Shown here piece after piece: positions 53,166 through 64,000 of a DNA stretch of 64,000 nucleotides. How positions within the stretch are numbered: position 1 is the first letter of the stretch; the number at the start of each line of letters is the position of its first letter. Made by a program: the position numbers and the translations under genes. The notes under the pieces are model-generated. The model had not been told where the DNA came from. It made no database searches and saw only the letters and a list, made by a program, of their open reading frames with translations. Source of the stretch: Paramacrobiotus metropolitanus (taxonomy: Eukaryota > Tardigrada > Eutardigrada > Parachela > Macrobiotidae); assembly GCF_019649055.1 (NCBI RefSeq), contig NW_026570303.1, forward strand, positions 372,001 through 436,000, given 5' to 3'.

Positions 53166-54026
53166 CGTCTCAATTATCTTATCTCAAATCAAATTTCCCA
53201 TTACAGCTAGAGTTCAGCGGAAAATCCCCATTCGGGTTGTTTACTTCTTTCTGATTGGTCCGCTAGCTCAAAATATTCAGTTCAAATTTCGGCCAATCAC
53301 AGCTCAGATAACTGACCAATCGCGCTGAACCATTTAAATTTTATATTAGCCTGACGTCACGGTCAACGGCCAGACATGCGCGCCGCGTGCAAAACTCCGC
53401 CTACTTTTACGCTCAGCTCAGTACGGACCAATAGAAATTGTCAATTTTGCTAACTAGCCAATCCCGTAATTAATAACGGGTTTTCTACCTGTTTCCTCGT
53501 CCGTTCCACGGGAATCGATCCAGATGATCCAGATTCTTCTTCCACTGTCCGTTCCCGCGCTGCCGCCGGTTTTACCGTAACGGTTGTGCCGCACGCTTTT
53601 GGTCGGTTACTGTGCCGGCTGACTGCCGTAGCAACAGTAATAGTGCTCTACTCCAGTTTGGAGGAGTCTGATCTGTCTTTTCCGTGCGCCCCTTTCAGCG
53701 CTTCGCCTCCTGTGGCCCACGGCTTAGGATTCGCTGAATCCTTGCCGAGTAACGGTGACACCAGTGCAGGTCTTCGCTGAAGACTCCGCACCGAGGAACA
53801 CCGCCGACTGAACTCTTGAACTCTTTCACAGCAGTGGAACAGCACAGGTCTTCGCTGAAGACACTGCACCGAAACCAAGGCTGGTAATCCCGTCCGATGA
53901 GGAACTTGCACCGCTTGTGGTGTTGCGCTTTGCTGTCGGATAGACCTGTGCCTTACTGGTCGGGTTTCACGTCAAATAACAGGCCAACTTTGCCTGACAC
54001 AAATCAAATCAGAGAACCGCTGTCGG

Positions 54027-54037
54027 CTCTGCTACCA
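54027..54037 (-). promoter_or_regulatory. Primer-binding site, initiator tRNA-Met type
   Basis: Directly after the 5' LTR in element sense the sequence reads TGGTAGCAGAG, complementary to the CTCTGCTACCA 3' end of animal initiator tRNA-Met. The 11-base match to a conserved tRNA is recalled from general knowledge, not searched. Confidence 0.75.
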
Positions 54038-54386
54038 TCTAATGCTAGATCCAGAATGGATCCAGGGACAGAGACTCAAACGGGATGAATCCTGTGGAGT
54101 GAGCAATACGATCTGGATTGCGAACTATGCGAAATCACAAAACGCCGCACCGTAAATTGCTGACTTTTTAATATTGAAAAGTCTGGAGAACAGAAAATCA
54201 ATAATGATCGGCGCAGCTCGATCGTAAAGCGTGGAGCCCGTTCAACAGTGTGCAACACTGTGCAGCACGTGCTATGCCGCGCCCACTAACAAAACACAAG
54301 CCAATCAGAGGCGAGACACAACACAGACACGTAATCCAGTGGCGAGTAGCGTTGCGGACGTGAACGCTAGTGAACCCCCGCTCACA
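54038..54386 (-). repeat. 5' LTR of the giant element
   Basis: 349 bp, identical by eye to 29883-30231. Contains the element's promoter by family rule; I see no strong TATA box, though TTTTTAATATTG lies near its middle. Confidence 0.95.
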
Positions 54387-54390
54387 GCAG

Positions 54391-55683
54391 GTTATAGTCA
54401 AGTAACGGCGTCTTACGCTGCCAACTGGGCGATATGTTAATCTTAGTTAGTTTATACATAACCTTCTTCTGATATATTGTTCGACCATGGACCAGTACGA
54501 GAAAAACTCATGTATTACTGGTACTCCTTTTCGTAAAGTAATAATATCAGGGTTACGCAAGGATTGATAGAAGAGGAATGGTTCATAACGCGTTGAAGAC
54601 ATTTTTGTTTTTCTCATTTTTCACTCCCCCCGGGTTCGCATTAAGGGGGGGACCACTAAAGTATCATCATTTGACACGGTGGGAAGCTTAGTTCAGGGTG
54701 GACTCCAAAATCAGGAAGCCGGATACTGCTTGATAAAATGCAGTATTTCTGTTCTCCTGATACTGCGCTTTCAATAATTATTGCGCAGAGCGGATACTGC
54801 AGTCATTGCCCTGGCTGAAGTTCTTTAGAAAAAAATTAATCTTTACGCAAATTACCGACAACAAACAACGGCTGCGCTTTATACTCGTATTTCGGCGTGC
54901 TGTGCATGCGGTGTGCGTGGCAACAACCATTATGCTTAAGGTTGCACATGTGCCCGTACTTGTACATCAAGTTTTTCAATTTGGCGTTTAAGGTCAGACA
55001 TTGTGCATTAAACGAATACTGTGAACATTTGTTTGGCGGAACTTATAAACAAACCGAAGAACGAGCATAATCAGTTCTTAGATCGCCCGTAACCAGTACC
55101 TCGTCATCCTATTAGAAGCAGTCGTTGAATATCGTAAATACTTACTCGTACAACCGATAATTTCTTTACGTTCAAGTCACAACATAGAGGGACGAGCTGA
55201 GACACCGAGGATAATTTTATTGTAATTCTATGACGAGACTCGATATGCTTTCAAAATAATATAAAGTGCTTAAAAGCACGCAAAGATGCAGATACAATAC
55301 TAGTACCTTATATGACAAATGCTCAAGCACCCTGAAGTCTACAATGACTGCGATGGATATCGTGAAATAAAATTTTATTTTTCTCACGGTCTTAATAACG
55401 GAAAACGGCTGCGCAGAATTTCTGCAAAAGCTCTAAGCGCAGGGCCAACTGCAGAAAATTAATGCGAAACGTAGTACGCGAATTACAGTACTAAACAATA
55501 CAACCAAGTATAGTTGCAACACCTTCTTGAACTGGAACAACGCACTTACCTATTTGAACCTCGATATTATTTTTCTCTCTTTTTCCAAAACAGTCTTGAC
55601 TTCATCACGCTGCTTTTGTATTCTCTGGTAATAAACTTTGTTTGTTCGGTAATGCTACACTAGTACTCTTCTGGTAAACTGCT
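54391..55683. other. Intergenic, nothing recognised
   Basis: AT-rich with a run of G near 54640. No gene, repeat or structured element that I can support. Confidence 0.5.
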
Positions 55684-57750
55684 TTACTGAGCACCATTGT
55701 TATTCTCTCTAATAAGCGGAACAACCACATCAAGGTCAGTTTGAATCGTACAGGATTGTCGTTTGAGCCCATTCTTTTCAGGAAAATCACTACACAACAG
55801 CTTATTCTCAACAGAGTTCTGTCGGTGGTTTTTTCTTTGGAAGAACGCTGTAACTACATAAATGACCACAACTGCAAAGCAGACACCCGCTGCGAAGCGG
55901 TATGCCACTCTGGTACTGTCGAACTGTGCGATGACGAATCCACCAATTATGTAGCCTCCACCAATTCCTAAAAGTAAAGGGGGGGTATTTCTTCACCGGC
56001 AATCAAAACCCGTAAGCGGAAGACAGTCTGCAGTAACATTTTGTCAACTTACCGAATCCGGTTTGAATAATGCTCATGAGAGACTGGAAGGTCGCCAGGT
56101 AGTCAGGAACCAGTTTCCCCGCATAATCACACGCTACACTCCACATTAGGGCAGAGGACAGTGATGACAGCGCGCTTAACGGATAGATCATCCAGATATC
56201 GGTAATGAACGAATAGGCAGTAAAGCGTATGGCGTAGACAAAGACGGCGAGTGCCAACGTGTGCATATGTCCAAGCCGGTTGACAAAGAAAGCTGACTGA
56301 CTTACGACTAGCATGCCGACAGTGCCGGACACGGCTGCATCGGCGCCGAGAACACTTTTGGGCAGGGCCGTAAAGAGTTTGTCCAGGTATAGATACAAAT
56401 ATCTGAAATACAGGATAACGATCCTAATCCATTAGGTACGTGCATTCTTTTTGGCAGTTAATTTTAAAGTTAATTTTCAATCGCACAGTTGTAAGTTTAA
56501 TTTCAAATATAATTTTCTAACTTTGCAATGTTTTAGGTTTTTTTTATTTTCTTCAATAATGAGAAATGCAAGCTATTTTTAACGCAAAACAGGATGATAA
56601 ATAAAACTTTCAAGAAGCAAAAAATTAAATTATTATCGCATAAAAAGCATGTGTAATGTCTGCACTGAATGACACTTTAAAAATAACTTTGGACTCATGG
56701 TCAGTTTGTGTGTAGGTGCATTATAAGACAGTGTTTACCCTTCCAAGTATCCAATACAAACACCTGTGCAGAAGATCATACCAAGAAACGCCCAGATTTC
56801 GTAGTTCTTCTCAACAACCACAATCGTCCAGACATTTCGCCATAACTGTTTTGCCGGTGGCTTTACCGCAATATCGGCCATCAATAACGCCCCAATTGCC
56901 AGCAACAACAGTACGCTATAAAATATGAAACCCGGGTAATAATGTTGATACCCATAATTCCAGCAGTGCTGCAAGGAATCGATGATTAATCCCGACACCA
57001 CCGGAAATACCGCAATACTGCCTTGGATGAATGCACGATTAATCCCGAAATCACCATGATGTTGTTCGGTCGTGGTGGTTATGATGGTGTCCAACATCAA
57101 GAAGCAACCGGCCCCTATCCAGCCGGATACCAGATACAGAACGAAAACGATATAAAAGGTCATCGGCTGGGTGTCAGCAGTATCGGCGCTGGACACGCGA
57201 CTAACATTCGAGAACAGATTGTTGGAGGTGTTGCTGATGTTGACTGAACTGTTGTCAGTTGTATCAATCGGAGGTTGCAGAGGGACTGCAGCAACGAAGA
57301 TCCCAGTGAGAAGAACACATAAGGCTATGCTGAGGGCGAAGACGAGTTTGTATCGTCCAGTTTTATCGGCTAAACCGGTGATTAGTGGTCCAGATGTGAT
57401 GCTGACCCAAAGACTCACGGAAATGATATAACCGATTTGTGTGTCAGTAATGCCGAGACTTCTCAAGTACAGATTGAAGAAAGGATTCAGCATGCAATTC
57501 CCTGCAACACTAATTTTTGTAAATGTATAAAAAAGCGAGATTAATGTGCAGGCTGTAAGGACTCCGTCATTTATACAAGTCATACGTACATTATTGCTTT
57601 TTGTATCTTGCCAGATAGCAATTCATTTCAATAAAAATGTTTAGTTATGTAATACTTACCTCCCCAAAATAACGTAATCAGTAATTTGATCGGCACAAGT
57701 TTCCGGTTGATATGGAACCGTCGTTGCGGTTTGCTGTCCGCGACGTCCAT
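55684..57750 (-). CDS. MFSD6-like major facilitator transporter A, 4 exons
   Basis: Exons 57750-57660, 57501-56739, 56402-56053 and 55967-55684 join at phases 1, 2 and 1 to exactly 496 codons with the stop (495 residues). Membrane protein with about 12 segments. The end of TM1 reads NPFFNLYLRSLGITDTQIG, as in MFSD6/MFS_1-like proteins. The loop after TM2 has the MFS motif GLADKTGRYK. The extracellular loop after TM3 is about 45 residues, Ser/Thr/Asn-rich with several N-glycosylation sequons. The C-terminal half includes LVPDYLATFQSLMSIIQTGFG and GIGGGYIIGG. Start chosen at the ATG that gives a short tail like the paralogue (MDVADSKPQRR); an upstream in-frame ATG at 57870 is possible. Substrate unknown. 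Tandem with the gene at 59026-61892. Confidence 0.88.
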
Positions 57751-59025
57751 TTTGCAAAACGGTATGTCAAAATTTTGCAACTTCGTGGAATCACGGGAGA
57801 ACTTCGTTACCACAATTTTAATAAAACCTCTCTTTGGTTTCCGCACCAAATTTACAGGGGAAAATCGCAAATTGGCTTAGAAGAAAAGGTAGGGTAGAAT
57901 ATCTGAGAACAGAATACCATAGAATAATTAACGGCAATACTAATACCGTATGTATAATCCGATACTTAAATTATAACACCGTTGCTCAGGATGCAGCCGC
58001 GAAGCAGTGATAACATCATAAGACAATGTGTCAAAAGATAATTTATTTGCTGAATTTTTGGTGTTTCGTTAGACGTGGGTCCGCATTTCATGTCCTTGGA
58101 TTATTTTGTCAGGTAATAACAAAATGTGGCCAAATGGAACCACGAACACAAACTACAGTATATGTAGTTCAAACAGTAGTGGCTATCTCAGTTTTTCAAC
58201 ATAATCTTATCATCAATACGGGAAAACTGTAATTTGGTGTATTGTGATTGTCGCTGTTATTAGTGTTATAGCATAACAATGGCGGGCGCTTGGCTGAATA
58301 CTGCTAAAGAGTATACATTGTTATCCACCTTTATGCGCAGCGAAAGAGGCGGTTGTTGATAAACTCTTTTGCAGTTGTGGTAGGGACGATAGCGTAGGTC
58401 TCACAAAAGATGCCGCGAAACTCGAAAGACGGTAAGTAATGTGCTACACATAATATCTGTACAAGACTACAAGTATATTGATTATTGTGCCTAATAGTGC
58501 GGTGCTGTCATAGGAATGATAGGTTATGACAGTTCATTCCAGCTTTATGCATTTATTATACTTTTATGCAATATCTTCAGACAGCCATGGAAGATCTAGA
58601 CAGTACTCATCGCTACCAACGCTCTGTACACTGCTCGAACGCAGTACTTGCAGATTTCTATAATAGCAATTGTCTCCGTTTTATTGATAATTCACAAAGA
58701 CCGAGAATTAAACTTATTGCCCGTCGTCGCCCGATACATGCTAATTCAAGTTAAAACCATAAAAATCATTGCTGTGTGAGCAACCAAAGAAGATTCACAA
58801 CAAAAAAGACTCTGTGCTATCCTGATCAGAAAACGTGCCCGTTACAGATACCTCACTGTCTCGTCGAATGTACCAACGGTACTAATCCTATCCCGAACAT
58901 AAGAAACATCAAAGCCATACAAAAATGTGCCTCTAAATCTACATCAAAGAAGCAATCATAAGCACCGCTTTTTGCTGAAACCAGTACATATACCGACTAC
59001 CTATAGCAAACACAGGAAGGATCAC
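57751..59025. other. Intergenic between the two transporters
   Basis: No supported gene. A tiny plus-strand start with a good donor (MPRNSKD then gtaagt at 58432) was seen but no convincing following exon. Confidence 0.4.
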
Positions 59026-61892
59026 TTAATCAGAGAGATCACGGGCCTGAACCAGACTTTTCTCCGACGGGCTGTCCGGAGGGAGTTCAGAACGACCAGC
59101 TCGGCGACGGGAGAAACACGTGGCTAGGAAGTACAGCAGTCCCACACCGAAACATGCCCCAGAGAAGACTTGGAAGGAGAAACGCGTGCCGTAGTGTCCA
59201 ATCAGCAAACCGCTTAGCATATTCCCCAGACCAATTCCTACAAAAATGACAAGAGAATCCCGTCGGTCATGCCACAATTTCTTAAATTACGTATTGCTGT
59301 TACACTTAATTTTGTTTGACTAATATACATTTATACAACATTACAACAGATTATTTAGGATGGTAATTAATTGTAAGTAATGATAAAGGTTTTCTTCAGT
59401 ATACTCTGTACCTAATCCAGAATGAATGCCACTGGCTAATCCTTGAAAGGTCGCTAAGTAATCGTGCGCCAACACTGCCATGTACATCTGGACGACTGTC
59501 CACATCAGCGCATTGGAAAAGCACTCCAGTGCTTCGATCGGCAGCACCCAGTATGGATCTGTGGTCAACGAGTATCCCAGGAAGCGAAAACCGTATGTAA
59601 CCGTCGCTAAGGACAAAATATTCCGGTGTCCGAAATACCGCACAAACACTGACGCAAACGCCACAAAGGGAATCGCCGACACACCGGCTACGGTGTTAGT
59701 CAGACCGAGCAGCCACTTTGGAGCGTGGAGTTCCTTGTCCAAGAACAGAAACAAAAACCTAAAAATCAGCAGCGTTAGTTTGTGAATAGTTTGCTCAGCT
59801 GTTTTGCTGTACCCTTCCATGTAGCCGATGCACATGCCAATAAAGAAAATCACCAACAGAAATCCAATAATTTTGGGATCACGCTGCAACACCAGCGTGC
59901 CGAGACCCTTCCATACTTGCCGCTGAGGCGCTTTGACCTTTATGCGACTGAACAGTAAGATTACCAGCGCCATCACTTGCATTCCGCCGAAAATATAGAA
60001 CGCCACGGAGAAGTCGTTATATCCGTTCTGCTGGCTGAGATGATCGATCAGCAGACCGGACACGGGTGGCAGCGACATCATGGCCACCTGGATGTACATG
60101 CGGGTGAAGCCTAGATCACCCTTGTGGTCGACGGTCATCTGGATCATCGTGGTGTCCACCATGCAGAAACACACGTTCATCACGAAACCGGTCAGCAGAC
60201 GGATGGCGAAGTACAGAGCAAAGGTCAGCGTCCGGTCGCCGGTCTGCATGGTGTACGGCCGACAGACAGTGAAATTCTCGGAGGAAAGACAGGTGTCGGA
60301 ACATGAGGAGCTTTGGTTTAAAAGGGAGCAGAACAGTTCATCGGACCGCGATGGGATATCCTGAAAATTAATAAAAAAGCATACTGTTTTTATTTCTTTT
60401 CATTAATTCGTGTATGCAGTGGTACCAAAGCTTAATATCCAAAACACAAAATAGTTTACATACATGGCATATCGCATGCAACTTTGTAAGGTTGCGGATT
60501 ATTTCTGCTGGAAAAGCATACATAGAATTTATTCTACTACTTCTAGTATAGTCTACGGCTTCCTAAGTTGTTGTTTTCATTAATTGGTTCCATTGTTTCC
60601 CTGATTTCGTTTTACGATTGTTACGCAAACAATACACTCTCAATGCCCATTGTTTTTGAAACAATATTATTGGCATAAAAGCCGCTCACAATGCCGCTTT
60701 CGGTAATCTGGTGTTATACAGTTACTGTCTTATTAAAATTGCATTAGTATCAGTCGATAATTAAAGGCACAGTTATCTGGTAAATCGTTTATGGTTACCG
60801 CAACTGCGATAATTCTGCGATAACTTTAATCGTCTGCTAATTAATTTCAATACTTAATACAGGGGTTCACATATACTTCTACTGATAAAGTGCGCATGTG
60901 TCGCTCATTGCAAGTCGAAATCCCCCTCGCAAAACGCCGGTCGCCGGCTGTAAACGACAATGTTAAGAACAAACTACTTGTACTATAATAAAAGCTTCAA
61001 TAAATCAGTGTTAATGCACGGCACGTGTTAATGCACGGCAAATGTGATTCATGTATGGCTCAGACAAACGTACAAATAAAATTACTGTAAAGCAAACATG
61101 CTGACGACGCGTCGTGTTGACGGTTAATAGCACTTCTACATCGTGCAACCAGTTTTCCCTGATTTCCATTATACATGTTACGGTTGATTTGCAGACTGCA
61201 AGTACTCACATGAACCGCTTGCTCGGTGCACTGTCGCCAACAACTGTGAAACTGTTCGATGAGTGGACTGGTCTCGTTGCCGACAATCACACACATTGTG
61301 GCATTCCACAAGGAGACGTTTCTCCCACCACCACAGACCTCTGCCCATAAAATCGACGAATTCTGCATCACAAAATTGGGCTTCTCGTAGAGCGTTATCT
61401 CGGAATAACGCGGAACGGCCAGCAGTAACAGAATGTGGAGAACGATGGCAATGGTCAGACACGTCGCTAGTGTCTGCTTGTAGCGTCCAGTACGATCAGC
61501 CAGTGCACCAATCAGTGGTCCGCCAAACAGACTCGTCCACGCCAAGACGGAATTGATCGTCGTGATTTGTGCCAGCGTCAGTCCAATGGAGTCCATGTGC
61601 AGTGTCATGTAATTGCTCAGCGCGAAATTCCCTATCGACGACATCGTTATAGCGTACTACTGGATGCCTTAACCCAATTTTAAATTATCAAAACTGATTC
61701 TGCAAGTCTAGTGTAAGACTGCTTTCACGCTTTTTCTAATTCTAATTCTGAGAATGTTGAAAATTGTAGCCACTTACCTCCCCAGTAGAAAAACACCAAA
61801 GCTTTCGTAGTGAGAAGGTATTTGTTGATCTTCAGATGGTTCTTCGCTTTCCTGGCAAACCCACACATCTTTTCCGTACAACTGGTGGCCAT
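59026..61892 (-). CDS. MFSD6-like major facilitator transporter B, 5 exons
   Basis: Exons 61892-61778, 61631-61210, 60360-59813, 59758-59412 and 59237-59026 join at phases 1, 0, 2 and 1 to 548 codons with the stop (547 residues). Three of its four intron positions match gene A; the extra intron (849 bp) splits the big extracellular loop. TM1 end NYMTLHMDSIGLTLAQI, MFS motif GALADRTGRYK, and GYMEG at the end of exon 3, as in gene A (GYLEG). The loop between TM3 and the next segment is about 100 residues with eight Cys and several N-glycosylation sequons (NSS, NVS, NAT, NET), so it is probably a disulfide-bonded ectodomain not found in gene A. Cytoplasmic tail Arg/Ser-rich. Substrate unknown. 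Confidence 0.88.
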
Positions 61893-62653
61893 GATTTTTC
61901 GGATGATGGAGCGTACTGTGCTGCACGCCTTCACTTTCATGCAGATAGATGTTAAAACATCAAAATATGCGAGTAAATATTGGGAAGCTGAAGTTGTTGA
62001 AAGTGATCCAAGAACCGTCAAAGTTCAAACAAAAAAGTCGCAATGATATCAGAATGACATCGGCAATCGGCATGTAAATGAAAATTGTTATCAGGCTAGC
62101 TATGCCTTTACTGCAAATCTGCAATCAATATGCAGCTTGGCTTATCTGCGACATGGCCCGCGCTGGTGCTGAATGCTGACTCACAATGCACCTGCCGGTA
62201 GAAACGGTAAACTGGCAGAGCATGAGCCATGAGACAACTCAGAAAAGCAGGAACCGCGATGATTCACACGTACTCTGTAATTTCATACTCGACTCGTGGA
62301 AGAGATGTTCATTAGCCTCACCGCGCCAATCGGAAAAAAAGGCTGCCGTCGCGCACTATTTTTAAATTAGATTCTCAAATGGTTACAGGTTTATTGTTAC
62401 GATATACAGCTGTAATACTCGTATTTTAAGTTCTGAATTGCAGAAAATATTTCGCACCGGACATGCGTGGTACAAGGGGGTACCTAATTCCTACCGCACA
62501 GGTAAAACAAACTAAAGGTCACAGAGCTCTTGAAACGCTTAATGTGGAGCATATGTTCGCAGCAGCCGTTTTGCAAGGAAATTAACCGCCGCATGTTGCA
62601 GTTATTTGGAACTTGTGATCATGATATGAAATCCTACATCTGTAGGAAACAAA
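61893..62653. other. Upstream of transporter B and of the small secreted gene
   Basis: Divergent intergenic space. No clear TATA box on either side. An isolated AAAGGTCAC at 62514 is one of only about six or seven such words outside the giant element. Confidence 0.4.
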
Positions 62654-62913
62654 ATGATGAAATACAAAACTGCAGCCTGTCTGTGCATCTTTTTGCTGGC
62701 CTCTGTTATAACACTCGCCTACACAAATAAGCTGTACAGTAACAGAGAGGTATTTCCTTTTTAACTGACGAGCTTCTTGAATGGAATGGTTTTTTTTCTT
62801 TGTGCTTGTAGCAGTCGAAAAGAATTTCGCGTTCAGACGTATCTATTCAAAATTATTCGCATTTTGTAGTTTTTCTGATGCGGGTTCATTGTCACTGTCC
62901 AGTGCTGAAGTAG
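62654..62913 (+). CDS. Small secreted peptide, 2 exons (tentative)
   Basis: Exon 62654-62749 encodes a textbook signal peptide (MMKYKTAACLCIFLLASVIT, then LAYTNK) and ends at a GAG/gtattt donor. Exon 62812-62913 follows a strong T-rich acceptor (ttgtag) in the same phase and ends after 33 residues, for a 65-residue product with two Cys near the C-terminus (HCHC). It could equally be only the first exon of a longer gene with a different second exon. No family recognised. Confidence 0.4.
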
Positions 62914-63719
62914 TGACACAGTGACACTGCTTCCTGACCGCTTTGTCGCGCAGTGTCTAATCTGAAACTCCTGGTAACCGATGCAAAGCATAAATTTCGG
63001 GTGCGCGAATTGTTTCAAGTGTTTTAGATCGGAACAGTTTACTCTGGTCGCAGTTTTACTAATTCCACGATATCCACATCATATGTACGATATACAGTAC
63101 AAGTACATCTTACTGTGATTGGCATTAATTTTGGCAGTGTATGTACTACGTAATGAGCGAGAAGGCTGCAGAAGTCCATCAATAATGAAAAGCTATCGAT
63201 TCAGATAATTGAATGCGTAGTTACGCATTAAATAATCTAAGTCGATCACTTTCCGAATTTTACTGAGTAATAAATAATACTCAATAAAATTCCGTGTTTG
63301 CTGAAAAATGTTTTTGTATAGCATCATTTTCCGAACTTGCTAAATATTATAATAATGTTCAGTATAATTTCGAAAGTGGTCGACTTTGAATCGAAAATGA
63401 TTCAATACGCAATATTCATCAGTTTCATTAATGAGCCGGAATGAATTTCCGGACACGGAGAGGACATTTTATTTTCTGTGTGTTTAATATTATTTAACCA
63501 TTTTGATGTATGGTTATTATTGTACTGTACTATGATCTCTGAGTGTGTTATCTTTATGGCTGATCAGTACAGTAACGTACTTACGTCTGTTCCTGATCGT
63601 TTAGTCAGATTTCCGGGTACAGTTCTGGCTATTACTTGAATGTTACGTTTGCATATCCACTTTTAGCACACTGCAAATCTATGTATCTATGTACTTGTAC
63701 TTATGGTTAGATGTTACTC
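62914..63719. other. Intergenic, nothing recognised
   Basis: AT-rich with several short inverted words around AAGTCGATCACTTTCCGAA and TTCGAAAGTGGTCGACTT (63238-63390), forming a loose inverted pair of about 18 bp with mismatches. No gene. Confidence 0.4.
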
Positions 63720-63726
63720 GTATATC

Positions 63727-63734
63727 TATATAAG
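63727..63734 (+). promoter_or_regulatory. TATA box for the gene starting at 63898
   Basis: TATATAAG with flanking GTATATC, about 165 bp upstream of the ATG at 63898. A transcription start near 63755-63765 would follow. Confidence 0.45.
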
Positions 63735-63897
63735 TAGTCGAAGAGGCCCCTGGTAAATTGGCAGTCCAGGGTGGTCTGGTAATGCAGCCTTGTGCTTAAA
63801 TATTTCTGATCGAAAACGCTGTCGACAACGGTTTCTGCGGCTGAAAGTTCGAATTGCCTAAAACTTTAAAACAAATTTCGAATTCTCGTGTTTAATC

Positions 63898-63961
63898 ATG
63901 AACCGCGCTGTGCACTTATTCTGCTTTACCGTCCTGTTTAGTTGTTACGGATTTCCGTTCC
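63898..63961 (+). CDS. First exon of a secreted protein, runs off the window
   Basis: ATG followed by MNRAVHLFCFTVLFSCYGFP, a typical signal peptide, then a consensus donor (C/gtaagt) at phase 1. The rest lies beyond base 64000. Family unknown. Confidence 0.45.
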
Positions 63962-64000
63962 GTAAGTTCCTTCAAACCCTCTAGCTCGTTTGTGTTTTTT

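Larger units (their letters stand above)
52288..54037 (-). other. 5' leader of the giant element
   Basis: 1.75 kb between LTR and gag. Contains the primer-binding site; three hairpins with a common TTCGCTGAA core at 53727-53741, 53770-53784 and 53848-53862; one copy of the 3' array hairpin at 53607-53640; and a dense run of twelve AAAGGTCAC words on the plus strand at about 52643-53163. Candidate packaging and dimerisation region by position, as in other LTR elements. Confidence 0.7.
29883..54386 (-). mobile_element. Giant Ty3/Gypsy-type LTR retrotransposon, 24.5 kb
   Basis: Minus-strand element bounded by two 349-bp LTRs that look identical base for base, with the 4-bp target duplication GCAG at 29879-29882 and 54387-54390. 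Order in its own sense: 5' LTR, primer-binding site, 1.7-kb leader, gag, pol (protease, reverse transcriptase, RNase H, integrase), then about 8 kb of extra frames, a 1.4-kb structured 3' noncoding region and the 3' LTR. RT motifs and domain order (RNase H before integrase) place it with Ty3/Gypsy (Metaviridae). Identical LTRs mean a very recent insertion. It looks whole or nearly so, with at most a few frame changes, some of which may be natural. No envelope-like protein is evident. Confidence 0.95.

Noticed and set aside
58410-58754. Mini first exon (MPRNSKD, gtaagt) plus a following frame at 58566
   Set aside because: Phases do not match the longer downstream frame; the in-phase join stops quickly.

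Overview
The window reads as nuclear DNA of a small-genome invertebrate animal. Genes are split by short introns with ordinary GT-AG junctions. A large LTR element carries a primer-binding site that matches the 3' end of animal initiator tRNA-Met. Tandem chemoreceptor-like GPCRs and MFSD6-like transporters are present. A tardigrade is my best guess, but that is inference; nothing in the sequence proves it. I found no rRNA or tRNA gene and no bacterial-type operon.

Layout. Bases 1-3.8 kb hold most of a PIF/Harbinger DNA transposon with two convergent, apparently intact multi-exon genes: a DDE transposase and a Myb/SANT-like, coiled-coil partner. Bases 5.2-28.5 kb hold a plus-strand tandem array of five related class-A-like GPCR genes starting at 5230, 9406, 12720, 19709 and 27439. 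Two of the five are disrupted. All share a last intron immediately after the Asn-Pro of TM7. Between them lie a three-exon gene for a secreted cysteine-rich protein (8012-6915, minus strand), a short LTR-type miniature element (14209-15152), a GC-rich minisatellite between direct repeats (15302-17482), a Tc1/mariner-type element (17487-18423) and a 3.5-kb foldback element whose long inverted arms contain 110-bp tandem repeats (22788-26332).

Bases 29883-54386 are one giant (24.5 kb) Ty3/Gypsy-type LTR element on the minus strand. Its two 349-bp LTRs are identical by eye and it has a 4-bp target duplication, so it is a very recent insertion. It encodes a Gag with an unusually long coiled coil, protease, reverse transcriptase/RNase H and integrase, followed by about 8 kb of extra open frames with no recognisable envelope. 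Two features stand out. The 8-mer AAAGGTCA (the NR4A-type nuclear-receptor half-site) or a close variant occurs about 105 times by hand count, in all frames, on both strands and in the leaders. The 3' noncoding region carries an array of eight small hairpins whose outer stems differ from copy to copy but remain complementary, and a further copy lies in the 5' leader. I consider these the strongest candidates for something undescribed.

Bases 55.7-61.9 kb hold two tandem minus-strand MFSD6-like transporter genes; both models splice in frame from end to end. The right end has two candidate first exons of small secreted proteins (62654 and 63898); the second has a TATA box and runs out of the window.
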